Assembly (NCBI RefSeq): GCF_011065935.2
Contig: NZ_JAAMNH020000001.1
Coordinates: 145,001-209,000, forward strand
DNA from: Clostridium estertheticum
GTDB taxonomy: Bacteria > Bacillota > Clostridia > Clostridiales > Clostridiaceae
Reading direction: 5' to 3'
Length of the DNA stretch: 64,000 bases
Shown here: in pieces, positions 22,994 to 30,173 of the stretch
Layout: each line of letters starts with the position of its first letter
How positions within the stretch are numbered: position 1 is the stretch's first letter
Notes under the pieces: generated by a model
Told to the model about the DNA's origin: nothing
The model's input: the letters and a program-made list of their open reading frames with translations, nothing else
Databases searched by the model: none
Made by a program: the position numbers and the translations under genes

Positions 22994-24229
22994 TTATGAA
23001 AAACGTATACTATTCGGTCTTGAAATAATGTTAAGACTTTTTAACCCATATCTTTTTAGTATAATATTATCTTTAGTTGTCATATTAAACTGTTTTCTAT
23101 CTGGATATAATGCTGTTATATATCCAATATAACATACGCCATTTCGTTTAGTATATTTAACGTAATCTCTTAATTTAAACCCATCAACAACGGTTTCTAC
23201 ATCACCTTTTGATTTTTTGCGTAAAGGTTTTATATGCCAATCTTTAATGTTGATATCTGTAGATTTAATTTCAGTGCCACAAACGACTAATGCATCATTA
23301 GAATGACTTTTTTCTATATTCCAGTCTATTCTATGATTTGCAGTATCTGCTCCCGTAGTCAAAGATAGTGGTGCTATTTTTTCAAGTTCCACTTGCAGAT
23401 ATTTTTTACCCTGCATAACGTGCATTGGATGTCTAAGACACAAACTCTTACCCTTGATTTTGGTTAAATATTCATCCATCAGCTGCAATTCTTTGCCAAA
23501 AGTTTTTATATGGCATTTTTCGCATAGAGTTACGCCATTATAAATACTATCTGCTCCACCACTATTTTTGGGTTTAGCGTGGTGCATTTGAAGTTTAATG
23601 TTAGAGTTACAGTCTACGCATTTAAAGTTATCTCTCATAAATACAGCTAATCTAATATTATTATCAAGTCTATTTGACTTTTGATACTGCCATTTGTATA
23701 GGGCTTTACCCTCAACCATTGCCCTTATGTCTATAAGAACATCTTCAAGATATATTGCATCTATCTTAGTCCATTTTAACAGTTTATTTACAACCCTTAA
23801 TATAGACTGTTTCTTTTGTAGTATAGTTGGCGCAAGTCTATTCTCGCGTTTAGATGTGCGTCTGTTATCAAATCTCTTTTTACGATATCTTTTATGGTAC
23901 CTATGATACATTCTATAGCCCTTTCTTATCGTCATTTTTTTAGAAACATCTTGCCTTAATTCTATGGTACCCTTAAAAATCGTTTTAACTTTTGTGTTAC
24001 ATTGCTGAATTATTCCCAGGCCAACATTTTTACTTCCATCATCAATTCCTAGATAATTTTTAACATCATCATTATTGTCGTCATTAACTATTTTTTGTAA
24101 CTGTATTACCATTGGAAATTTATTAAGCATTTTAGCTTTGTTTTTCCTAATTAGATAATATGATTTATTTTTGTTGCAGGGACTTAATCTGTTGCCAGCT
24201 AAGTCCACTACAAAAGAATATTCGACCAT
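22994..24229 (-). CDS. iscB: IscB RNA-guided nuclease (RuvC-HNH)
   Basis: A 411-residue protein with the full IscB order. The N-terminal PLMP/RRXRR segment spans 1-50 (FVVDLAGNRLSPC then IRKNKAKML). RuvC-I is GIDDGSKNVGLGI (Asp63), followed by an arginine-rich bridge helix at 102-130 and RuvC-II YLEDVLID (Glu162). The HNH has CVDC at 204-207, MHHAKPKNSGG (His216/217) and CEKCH at 236-240. RuvC-III is KSHSNDALV (His309, Asp312), and a C-terminal target-interaction domain covers about 345-411. All catalytic residues are present, so it should be active. IscB proteins use an omegaRNA encoded just upstream to cut DNA and are the ancestors of Cas9. No tnpA transposase lies in the window. AGGAGG is ten bases before the ATG. 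Confidence 0.95.
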   Translation of the reverse strand: MVEYSFVVDLAGNRLSPCNKNKSYYLIRKNKAKMLNKFPMVIQLQKIVNDDNNDDVKNYLGIDDGSKNVGLGIIQQCNTKVKTIFKGTIELRQDVSKKMTIRKGYRMYHRYHKRYRKKRFDNRRTSKRENRLAPTILQKKQSILRVVNKLLKWTKIDAIYLEDVLIDIRAMVEGKALYKWQYQKSNRLDNNIRLAVFMRDNFKCVDCNSNIKLQMHHAKPKNSGGADSIYNGVTLCEKCHIKTFGKELQLMDEYLTKIKGKSLCLRHPMHVMQGKKYLQVELEKIAPLSLTTGADTANHRIDWNIEKSHSNDALVVCGTEIKSTDINIKDWHIKPLRKKSKGDVETVVDGFKLRDYVKYTKRNGVCYIGYITALYPDRKQFNMTTKDNIILKRYGLKSLNIISRPNSIRFS

Positions 24230-24466
24230 CTCTAGTCATCCTCCTAATGGGCATTTTTCTTCTTGCCAATGTCAAATGGTGGTGTATTAAGTTTTGATGT
24301 GTCTAACCATAGCAATGCCTTAGGTTAGTTTCTTTCTAACTATCGTAGGGCTTCAGACTGAAGTACATCTAAAGGTACGTCTTTAACCAGTCATCTAACG
24401 TAGTTCATCGTGCTATTTCTTTTTCAAGAAACTACACTCACTGGGGCTTGAAAGCAACCTTCACTC
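24230..24466 (-). ncRNA. omegaRNA (HEARO RNA) of IscB, with candidate guide
   Basis: The gene-free stretch directly upstream of iscB can fold as expected for a HEARO RNA. CCAGT (24444-24440) pairs with ACTGG (24391-24387) around GTAGTT/AACTAC (24435-24430 with 24405-24400). There is a hairpin GTTAG/CTAAC (24340-24324), and CCTA+GGCATT (24324-24314) pairs with AATGCC+TAGG (24255-24243). The scaffold probably begins near CAAGCCCCAG at 24450. The 16 bases before it (24466-24451, GAGTGAAGGTTGCTTT) are then the candidate guide. The 3' helix overlaps the iscB Shine-Dalgarno. Ends are approximate; no covariance model was run. Confidence 0.75.
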
Positions 24467-24838
24467 CTTACAGTTTGTATAGTTTTGTTCAATATTGTTA
24501 AATGTTTTGTAAGCAGTTTGGTAGCTCCTTATTTTTACATATTTATAAAGATTGGAATATATTTTAAAGAATTAATAGTTTATTAAGAAAATTTCATTGC
24601 TACTATTATGGTAATATCTTTCTTTATATATACTATAATTTATATATACATTTTTAGATGAAAATATGAGGTGGTTTACAGTCAGAAGATAAAAGAAAAC
24701 GCAAAAAACAATAGCATACAGGAAATAACTTGTAATAGGGTTATACTTACCTTATAATACAAATATAATCGAATTTATATTCGACAGAATATAAAACTTA
24801 TTTTAATTGGGATATTAATTTTTGGAAGGTGATAAAAA
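24467..24838. other. Gap between omegaRNA locus and DUF1836 gene
   Basis: AT-rich, no credible frame. It must hold the promoter of the omegaRNA/iscB transcript (minus) and of the DUF1836 gene (plus), neither of which I could fix. The left boundary of any iscB-containing insertion should lie at its left edge. Confidence 0.45.
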
Positions 24839-25429
24839 TTGGATAAGGCCAAATTTACCCTAGAAACTATAAACTTATTATCAAAATCAATATCAGAAAG
24901 TAGTATAATTCCCTATGAGGAATTACCTCAATATGACTTGTTTTTATCTCAAGTTATTGATTATTTAAATGATAAATTTGAGGCTGACAAGTACACTAAT
25001 AATATAGTACAGAATTATATAAAAAGTGAAGTTATATCAAAACCAGAAGATAGTAAAAAAAGAGGATATACAAAATTACATCTTGCGCAGTTGGTATTAC
25101 TTAGCCATATGAGACCTGTACTTACAGCAGAAGAAATTAAAAAAGTTTTTAGATTAGCCTTTAATGAAATTAATGATAGAGATGATGATATTATTTCATG
25201 GGAAAGTGCTTATAAGATTTTTTCGGATATGCAAAAGGAGAGTTTTAATGATTTTTCAGGGAAACAGTTTTGTGACGAAGAAAAATTAGAAAAAACAATT
25301 GATGCACTAGATTTAAAAGAAAGTGATAAGGAAAGAATATCAGTTTTTTTGGTTGTAATGACTTTAGTATCTCAAGCTAGTGCAATAAAAAAATTAGTTC
25401 AAAGAATTGTAGAGGATTATGAAACTTAA
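24839..25429 (+). CDS. DUF1836 family putative regulator
   Basis: A 196-residue protein resembling clostridial DUF1836 proteins: an N-terminal segment with IPYEELPQYDLFLSQVIDYL at about 21-40, then KKRGYTKLHLAQLVLLSHMRPVLTAEEIKKVF at about 75-108, which reads like a MerR-type helix-turn-helix. A transcription-regulator role is inference. The start is TTG at 24839 behind GGAAGGTG. Monocistronic and convergent with the HesB-like gene; terminator at 25447-25490. Confidence 0.83.
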   Translation: MDKAKFTLETINLLSKSISESSIIPYEELPQYDLFLSQVIDYLNDKFEADKYTNNIVQNYIKSEVISKPEDSKKRGYTKLHLAQLVLLSHMRPVLTAEEIKKVFRLAFNEINDRDDDIISWESAYKIFSDMQKESFNDFSGKQFCDEEKLEKTIDALDLKESDKERISVFLVVMTLVSQASAIKKLVQRIVEDYET

Positions 25430-25446
25430 AAAGTAGAATATTCTAG

Positions 25447-25490
25447 AAAAAATAAAAGATCCTATAAATTATAGGCCTTTTATTTTTTTA
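25447..25490. terminator. Bidirectional terminator
   Basis: AAAATAAAAG..CCTATAA / TTATAGG..CTTTTATTTT with T-run on both strands; shared by the DUF1836 gene and the convergent HesB-like gene. Confidence 0.82.
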
Positions 25491-25503
25491 TTGCTATTTA
25501 TTA

Positions 25504-25800
25504 TTAACATGAACTATTTGCAGTTTCCGTTGTTATTATTTTAAAGGATTCTCCAAATATGCTTTTAGTGTATATGATCTTTGTATCTTCAAAAACATAG
25601 GAAGACTCATTATCTACTATAAAGTTTATTCCGTTTACTGACTGTAAAATATCATCTTCTTGTTGTTCGTCCAGAACAACACCCAATATTGGGCCTCCTC
25701 AACCAAAGCCTTTTATAAGCAATCTAACTGAAGATTTACCTTTTTGTAAAAGTTGTTTGTTTAATGCGTTTTTAGTAACTTCATCAAAAGAAATATTCAT
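25504..25800 (-). CDS. HesB-like selenoprotein (in-frame TGA = selenocysteine)
   Basis: Read through one TGA, this minus-strand frame codes 98 residues of the HesB/IscA-like fold: MNISFDEVTKNALNKQ.., VRLLIKGFG, U, GGPILGVVLDEQ, then the body ending in TANSSC. The TGA is codon 34 (25701-25699), exactly where relatives have Cys in GFGCGGP. Identity continues smoothly on both sides, so a plain nonsense mutation is unlikely. A 7-bp hairpin lies 18-36 bases after the TGA (25680-25662), at bacterial SECIS distance. The ATG has AGGAGG before it, a consensus promoter and a CsoR-like operator. HesB-like proteins are among known bacterial selenoprotein families. The Sel machinery is not in the window. 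Automatic callers would start at an internal Met and lose the N-terminus. Confidence 0.88.
25662..25680 (-). promoter_or_regulatory. SECIS-like hairpin
   Basis: GTTGTTC-TGGAC-GAACAAC: seven exact pairs with a five-base loop that has G at its second and third positions. The loop begins 25 bases after the TGA, inside the usual 16-37 range for bacterial SECIS elements that recruit SelB. Confidence 0.75.
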
Positions 25801-25815
25801 ATCTTATCCTCCTTG

Positions 25816-25830
25816 TACCCACCAGGGGTA
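25816..25830. promoter_or_regulatory. CsoR-family-like operator
   Basis: TACCCACCAGGGGTA: half-sites TACCC and GGGTA separated by five bases, resembling CsoR/CstR operators. It lies between the predicted transcription start (about 25836) and the HesB-like start codon, a repressor position. Confidence 0.6.
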
Positions 25831-25842
25831 TGTATTAATATT

Positions 25843-25871
25843 ATTATATGGGTTATTTATTATTATGTCAA
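25843..25871 (-). promoter_or_regulatory. Promoter of the HesB-like selenoprotein gene
   Basis: On the minus strand TTGACA, 17-base spacer, TATAAT: a perfect sigma-A consensus. Confidence 0.85.
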
Positions 25872-26151
25872 ATAAAATATGAAAATATAAAATAATTAAA
25901 TATGAAAATATAAAATAATTTTTATAAAATTTATTCATTAAATGTATATATTTATACAGTTAAGAACACCGTTTCTTTTATATTTTATAAGGTTATAAAG
26001 AATTTTAATAAATCAAAGGGAATTGGGCAGAATACTTATGCAAATATAATGAAATCTCAATGGTTGACAAGGGTTGTATAACAGGATAGTATAAAAATAT
26101 GGATAATATAAAAATATTGTAAAAATAAAAAAATATTTTGGGGGTTTAGTA
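25872..26151. other. Divergent region upstream of the arc operon
   Basis: No gene. An interrupted palindrome TGTATATATTTATACA at 25943-25958 is ARG-box-like only in a loose sense. The arc promoter is at 26064-26092. Confidence 0.4.
26064..26092 (+). promoter_or_regulatory. Promoter of the arc operon
   Basis: TTGACA, 17-base spacer, TAGTAT; about 60 bases before arcC. Confidence 0.75.
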
Positions 26152-27096
26152 ATGAAAATAGTATTAGCATTAGGCGGAAATGCACTTCAATCAGATCCTA
26201 AAGACAAAAGCCCAGAGGCACAGCTTAAAACTTGTAAGGAAACAGCTAAGTCAATAGTGGATCTCATAGAAGAAGGACACAGGGTATCTATAGTTCATGG
26301 AAATGGTCCTCAAGTAGGTCAAATTGTTGCAGCAGTAGAAGCCGCCCAAAAATTCGATGAGGGAAATGTATTGTTCCCATTTGATGTATGTGGAGCATTT
26401 TCACAAGGATATATAGGATATCACCTTCAAAATGCTATAGGTGAAGAATTAAGAAATAGAAGTATAGATAAGACTGTAGGAACTATAGTAACTCAAGTAG
26501 TAGTTGATAAAGATGATCAAGGCTTTCAAAATCCAACTAAACCCATAGGTTCTTTTTATACTGCGCAGGAAGCTAAAAAATTAGAAAAAGAACATGGTTA
26601 TATAATGAAAGAGGACGCAGGCAGGGGATATAGAAGAGTGGTTGCATCTCCGAAGCCTATTGATGTTATAGAAAAGGATTTAATAAAAGAGTTAGTGGAT
26701 ATGGGAAATGTGGTTATATCTTGTGGTGGCGGGGGAATACCTGTTATTCGCGATGGCGGCATGGTTAAGGGTGTTGCAGCGGTTATAGATAAGGATTTTG
26801 CTGCGGAAAAACTTGCAGAAATACTAGATGCAGATGTGCTTTTAATATTAACAGGAGTAGATAGAGTTTGTGTAAATTATAATAAACCAGATCAGAAGGA
26901 ACTTAAACAAATTACGCTTGATGAGCTTAATGACTATATTACTCAAGGTCAATTTGCTCCAGGGAGTATGCTACCAAAGGTTGAGGCTTGCAAAAAATTC
27001 ATAATGAATAATAAAGATAAAACAGCGATTATAGCATCATTGTCAAAAGCTAAAGAGGCATTAAAAGGTTTGTCAGGAACAAAAATTATATACTAA
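26152..27096 (+). CDS. arcC: Carbamate kinase
   Basis: A 314-residue kinase that makes ATP from carbamoyl phosphate in the last step of the arginine deiminase pathway. Motifs are the start VLALGGNALQ, the nucleotide/substrate loop SIVHGNGPQVGQI at about 46-58, the CGGGGIPVI segment near 195 and the end LSGTKI. GGGGG site 11 bases before ATG. First gene of arcC-arcA-arcB; an upstream promoter supports operon transcription. Its position first rather than last is one of several known arc orders. Confidence 0.96.
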   Translation: MKIVLALGGNALQSDPKDKSPEAQLKTCKETAKSIVDLIEEGHRVSIVHGNGPQVGQIVAAVEAAQKFDEGNVLFPFDVCGAFSQGYIGYHLQNAIGEELRNRSIDKTVGTIVTQVVVDKDDQGFQNPTKPIGSFYTAQEAKKLEKEHGYIMKEDAGRGYRRVVASPKPIDVIEKDLIKELVDMGNVVISCGGGGIPVIRDGGMVKGVAAVIDKDFAAEKLAEILDADVLLILTGVDRVCVNYNKPDQKELKQITLDELNDYITQGQFAPGSMLPKVEACKKFIMNNKDKTAIIASLSKAKEALKGLSGTKIIY

Positions 27097-27124
27097 TTAT
27101 TTCAAATAGGAGGGTAAAAAGAGG

Positions 27125-28333
27125 ATGGATAAGAGAAAAATCAATGTTTATTCAGAAATAGGCAATTTAAAAACTGTTCTTATACATAGACCTGGAGAAG
27201 AAATTGAAAATCTTATACCAGAATATCTAGAAAGACTTTTATTTGATGATATTCCATTTCTAAAGGTAGCCAGACAAGAACATGATAATTTTGCTAAAAT
27301 ATTGCAAGAGAATGGTGTGGAAACCTTATACCTTGAGGAGCTAGCTGTAGAAGCAATAAAAGATCCACAAGTTAAGGAATTATTTTTGGATGAAGTTATA
27401 GAGGAATGTGGTATAAATGAAACTAAAATTATAACATCACTAAAGGATTATTTATATTCATTACCTGAAAAAAAAATGATAGATAAGGTGATGGCAGGAA
27501 TAAGAAAAAAAGAAATTGAGATTAAAGAACAGTATGATGAGTATCCATTTATAATGGACCCTATGCCAAATCTATATTTTACAAGGGATCCTTTTGCATG
27601 TATTGGAAACGGAATAAGCTTAAACTCTATGAAAACTAAAACTAGAAGGCGTGAAACAGTGTTTGGGAAATATATTTTCAAGTATCACCCAGAACTAAAG
27701 GATTCAGCAATACCATTGTGGTATGACAGAAATGAGGTATATAATATAGAGGGTGGAGATGAATTAATCTTATCAAAAGACGTTATAGCTATCGGCCATA
27801 GTGAAAGAACTGATAAAGAAGCAGTTATAAGTATGGCTAAGAATATATTTGAAAAGGGCGAGTCTTTTAAAACAATTTTAATTTTCGATATTCCTAAAAC
27901 TAGAGCATTCATGCATCTAGATACTGTATTTACAATGATTGACTATGATAAATTTACTGTTCATCCAGGAATTGAAGGTACCTTAAAGGTTACAGCTATA
28001 ACTTATGATCACAAGAATAAAGAATTAATAACTAGAGAAGAAGAAGGCAGTTTGGAAAAAATACTTTCTAGTCATTTAAAAAAGGACATTACTTTGATAC
28101 GCTGTGGTGGCGGAGATAAGGTTATATCAGGGAGAGAACAATGGAATGATGGATCAAATACACTAGCTATATCTCCTGGTACCGTAATAACTTATGAGAG
28201 AAATTATGTTACTAATGAGATTTTAGATAAAAACAATATAAGAGTACTTCAAATGCCTTCAGGTGAGCTATCAAGAGGCAGAGGTGGCCCTAGATGTATG
28301 TCTATGCCATTCTATAGGGAAGATTTAATATAA
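27125..28333 (+). CDS. arcA: Arginine deiminase
   Basis: A 402-residue enzyme hydrolysing arginine to citrulline and ammonia. The guanidino-modifying fold is clear from LKTVLIHRPGEEIENL at the N-terminus, the MPNLYFTRDPFACIGNGISL segment at about 142-161, and HLDTVFTMID near 265. The catalytic Cys lies near the C-terminus in GGPRCMSMPFYRED. Starts 28 bases after arcC behind GGAGGG. Gives energy and acid protection under anaerobic growth. Confidence 0.97.
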   Translation: MDKRKINVYSEIGNLKTVLIHRPGEEIENLIPEYLERLLFDDIPFLKVARQEHDNFAKILQENGVETLYLEELAVEAIKDPQVKELFLDEVIEECGINETKIITSLKDYLYSLPEKKMIDKVMAGIRKKEIEIKEQYDEYPFIMDPMPNLYFTRDPFACIGNGISLNSMKTKTRRRETVFGKYIFKYHPELKDSAIPLWYDRNEVYNIEGGDELILSKDVIAIGHSERTDKEAVISMAKNIFEKGESFKTILIFDIPKTRAFMHLDTVFTMIDYDKFTVHPGIEGTLKVTAITYDHKNKELITREEEGSLEKILSSHLKKDITLIRCGGGDKVISGREQWNDGSNTLAISPGTVITYERNYVTNEILDKNNIRVLQMPSGELSRGRGGPRCMSMPFYREDLI

Positions 28334-28375
28334 TTATAAAAAAATTCGATTAAAGATACGAGAGGGGAATTTATT

Positions 28376-29374
28376 ATGTTTAACTTAAGAAACAGAAACT
28401 TTTTAACGCTTATGGATTTTTCACCAAAAGAGATTAATTATTTTCTCGATTTAGCGAGAGATCTAAAAAGAGCTAAATATGCAGGAACAGAACAGCAAAC
28501 ATTAAAAGGTAAAAACATTGCATTAATATTTGAAAAGAGTTCCACAAGAACAAGGTGTGCTTTTGAAGTAGGAGCACTAGATCAAGGAGCACATGTAACT
28601 TACCTTGGACCTACAGGGACTCAAATTGGTAAAAAGGAATCTGTAGCAGATACAGCTAGAGTTCTTGGAAGAATGTATGATGGAATAGAATATAGAGGAT
28701 ATGGTCAAGAAGTAGTTGAAGAACTAGCAAAATATGCAGGAGTGCCAGTTTGGAATGGATTAACTACTGAAGATCACCCTACTCAAATTCTTGCTGACTT
28801 TTTAACAATACAAGAACACTTTACAAAACCTCTAAACGAAATCAAATTTGTTTATGCTGGTGATGGAAGAAATAACATGGCAAATGCTCTTATGATAGGA
28901 GCTGCGAAGATGGGTATGGACTTTAGAATAGTTGCTCCAAATTCATTATTCCCTGAAGATGCACTAGTTAATAAATGTAGAGAAGTAGCTGTGGATACAG
29001 GAGCCAAAATCACTATTACTGATGATGTAGCACAGGGAGTAAAGGATGCAGATGTAATATACACTGATGTTTGGGTATCAATGGGAGAAGCAGATGAAGT
29101 TTGGGAACAAAGGATTAGTGTATTAAAACCATATCAAGTTAATAAACAAATGATGGATTTGACACATAATAAAGATACTAAATTTATGCACTGTCTACCA
29201 GCATACCATGATTTAAAAACTGGGGTTGGTAGAGAAGTGTTTGAAAAATTTGGAATGAATGGTGTTGAAGTTACAGATGAGGTATTTGAAAGTTCAGCTT
29301 CAATAGTATTTGATGAAGCTGAAAATAGAATGCATACTATAAAAGCAGTTATGGTGGCAACACTAGGAAATTAA
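28376..29374 (+). CDS. arcB: Ornithine carbamoyltransferase (catabolic context)
   Basis: A 332-residue enzyme. The carbamoyl-phosphate motif KSSTRTRCAFE is at about 56-66, the ornithine-side HCLPAYHD near 270-277, and HPTQILADFLTIQEH near 134-148. In this operon it cleaves citrulline phosphorolytically to carbamoyl phosphate and ornithine for arcC; the same protein could run in the biosynthetic direction. Behind GAGAGGGG. No arcD antiporter follows it in the window. Confidence 0.96.
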   Translation: MFNLRNRNFLTLMDFSPKEINYFLDLARDLKRAKYAGTEQQTLKGKNIALIFEKSSTRTRCAFEVGALDQGAHVTYLGPTGTQIGKKESVADTARVLGRMYDGIEYRGYGQEVVEELAKYAGVPVWNGLTTEDHPTQILADFLTIQEHFTKPLNEIKFVYAGDGRNNMANALMIGAAKMGMDFRIVAPNSLFPEDALVNKCREVAVDTGAKITITDDVAQGVKDADVIYTDVWVSMGEADEVWEQRISVLKPYQVNKQMMDLTHNKDTKFMHCLPAYHDLKTGVGREVFEKFGMNGVEVTDEVFESSASIVFDEAENRMHTIKAVMVATLGN

Positions 29375-29423
29375 CATTATATCAGTTTAGGTGATATTTA
29401 ATTTAAGGATATATTTTATTAAT

Positions 29424-29457
29424 AAAAACTTTCGGATTTATTCTGAAAGTTTTTTGT
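29424..29457 (+). terminator. arc operon terminator
   Basis: AAAACTTTC / GAAAGTTTT stem followed by TTTT. Confidence 0.85.
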
Positions 29458-29599
29458 TTTGAAATTATATGTTTTTTTATATTGTCTTTTAGTAAAATAT
29501 AAAAGAATAATTCAAAGTTATCAAAAATTACGCATAAATATTGGTATACCATAATATTTATTAATTTATACTTAATAAATATAAAAGGGGTAGATATAT

Positions 29600-29806
29600 A
29601 TGCTGGGTAAGATACCATTATTAATTTATGATATTTTTGGGGATAAAGTAGAAGTTATGAATTATACGAAAGTTTATTTTCAAAATAGAAATGAAGAAGG
29701 GTATGTACTTCATGTAGAGCAACATGATAGAATTACATCTATAAGTGAGTTCGACTTAGAGAAAAGAGAAGATAAGTATTATTGTAACAGGAAGTTATTT
29801 AGTTAA
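29600..29806 (+). CDS. Hypothetical 68-residue protein
   Basis: I do not recognise this frame. It begins at ATG after AAAAGGGG (11-base spacing, long), is soluble and rich in charged and aromatic residues, with no Cys motif. Base use is like the neighbours. A terminator-like hairpin (29844-29888) follows, so it may be its own unit. Confidence 0.55.
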   Translation: MLGKIPLLIYDIFGDKVEVMNYTKVYFQNRNEEGYVLHVEQHDRITSISEFDLEKREDKYYCNRKLFS

Positions 29807-30173
29807 GTAAACTTTAAATATAGTGTTTAACAGGAGAAATCTTAAAATCATACATGATTTATAAATCATAAAACTTGTGTGATTTTTTGTATTTATAGCA
29901 ATATAATATAGTTGTAGTATAATCAAATAAAGAGGACTATATTTTGCTTACTAAATAAAAGATATTGCCTAAAATATAAGTGTGAAATAACCTGAAATTA
30001 GTGAAAAACATAAATTTATGCGAAGTTAATAGTTTATACACTGTTAAATTCAATAGAAATGGTTTATAATTTTATAACATTAGCATTTGAACATTAATAA
30101 GTCTGGATAAAGGTATGTTTATCTATATTATAAATGACAGCATAATCACAATAACTGATACAGGGGGTAAAAT
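29807..30173. other. Gap before the kinase-fold/EAL gene
   Basis: Apart from a terminator-like hairpin (29844-29888, ATCATAC / GTGTGAT then T-run) I see nothing. I looked for a cyclic-di-GMP riboswitch because of the EAL gene downstream and saw none of its conserved core. Confidence 0.4.
29844..29888 (+). terminator. Probable terminator
   Basis: AAAATCATAC..GTGTGATTTTTT with a 20-base interior that can pair ATGATTTATAAATCAT. Confidence 0.6.

Noticed and set aside
22994..24229. Possible TnpB or small Cas9 instead of IscB
   Set aside because: An HNH domain lies between RuvC-II and RuvC-III, which TnpB lacks; 411 residues with a PLMP-type N-terminus and no REC lobe is too short for Cas9, and there is no CRISPR array.
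25504..25686. HesB-like gene as a pseudogene with a nonsense mutation
   Set aside because: The TGA replaces the known Cys/Sec position, a SECIS-like hairpin follows at the right distance, and promoter and ribosome site are intact.
29807..30173. Cyclic-di-GMP riboswitch before the EAL fusion gene
   Set aside because: Conserved core segments of class I and II riboswitches are not seen.
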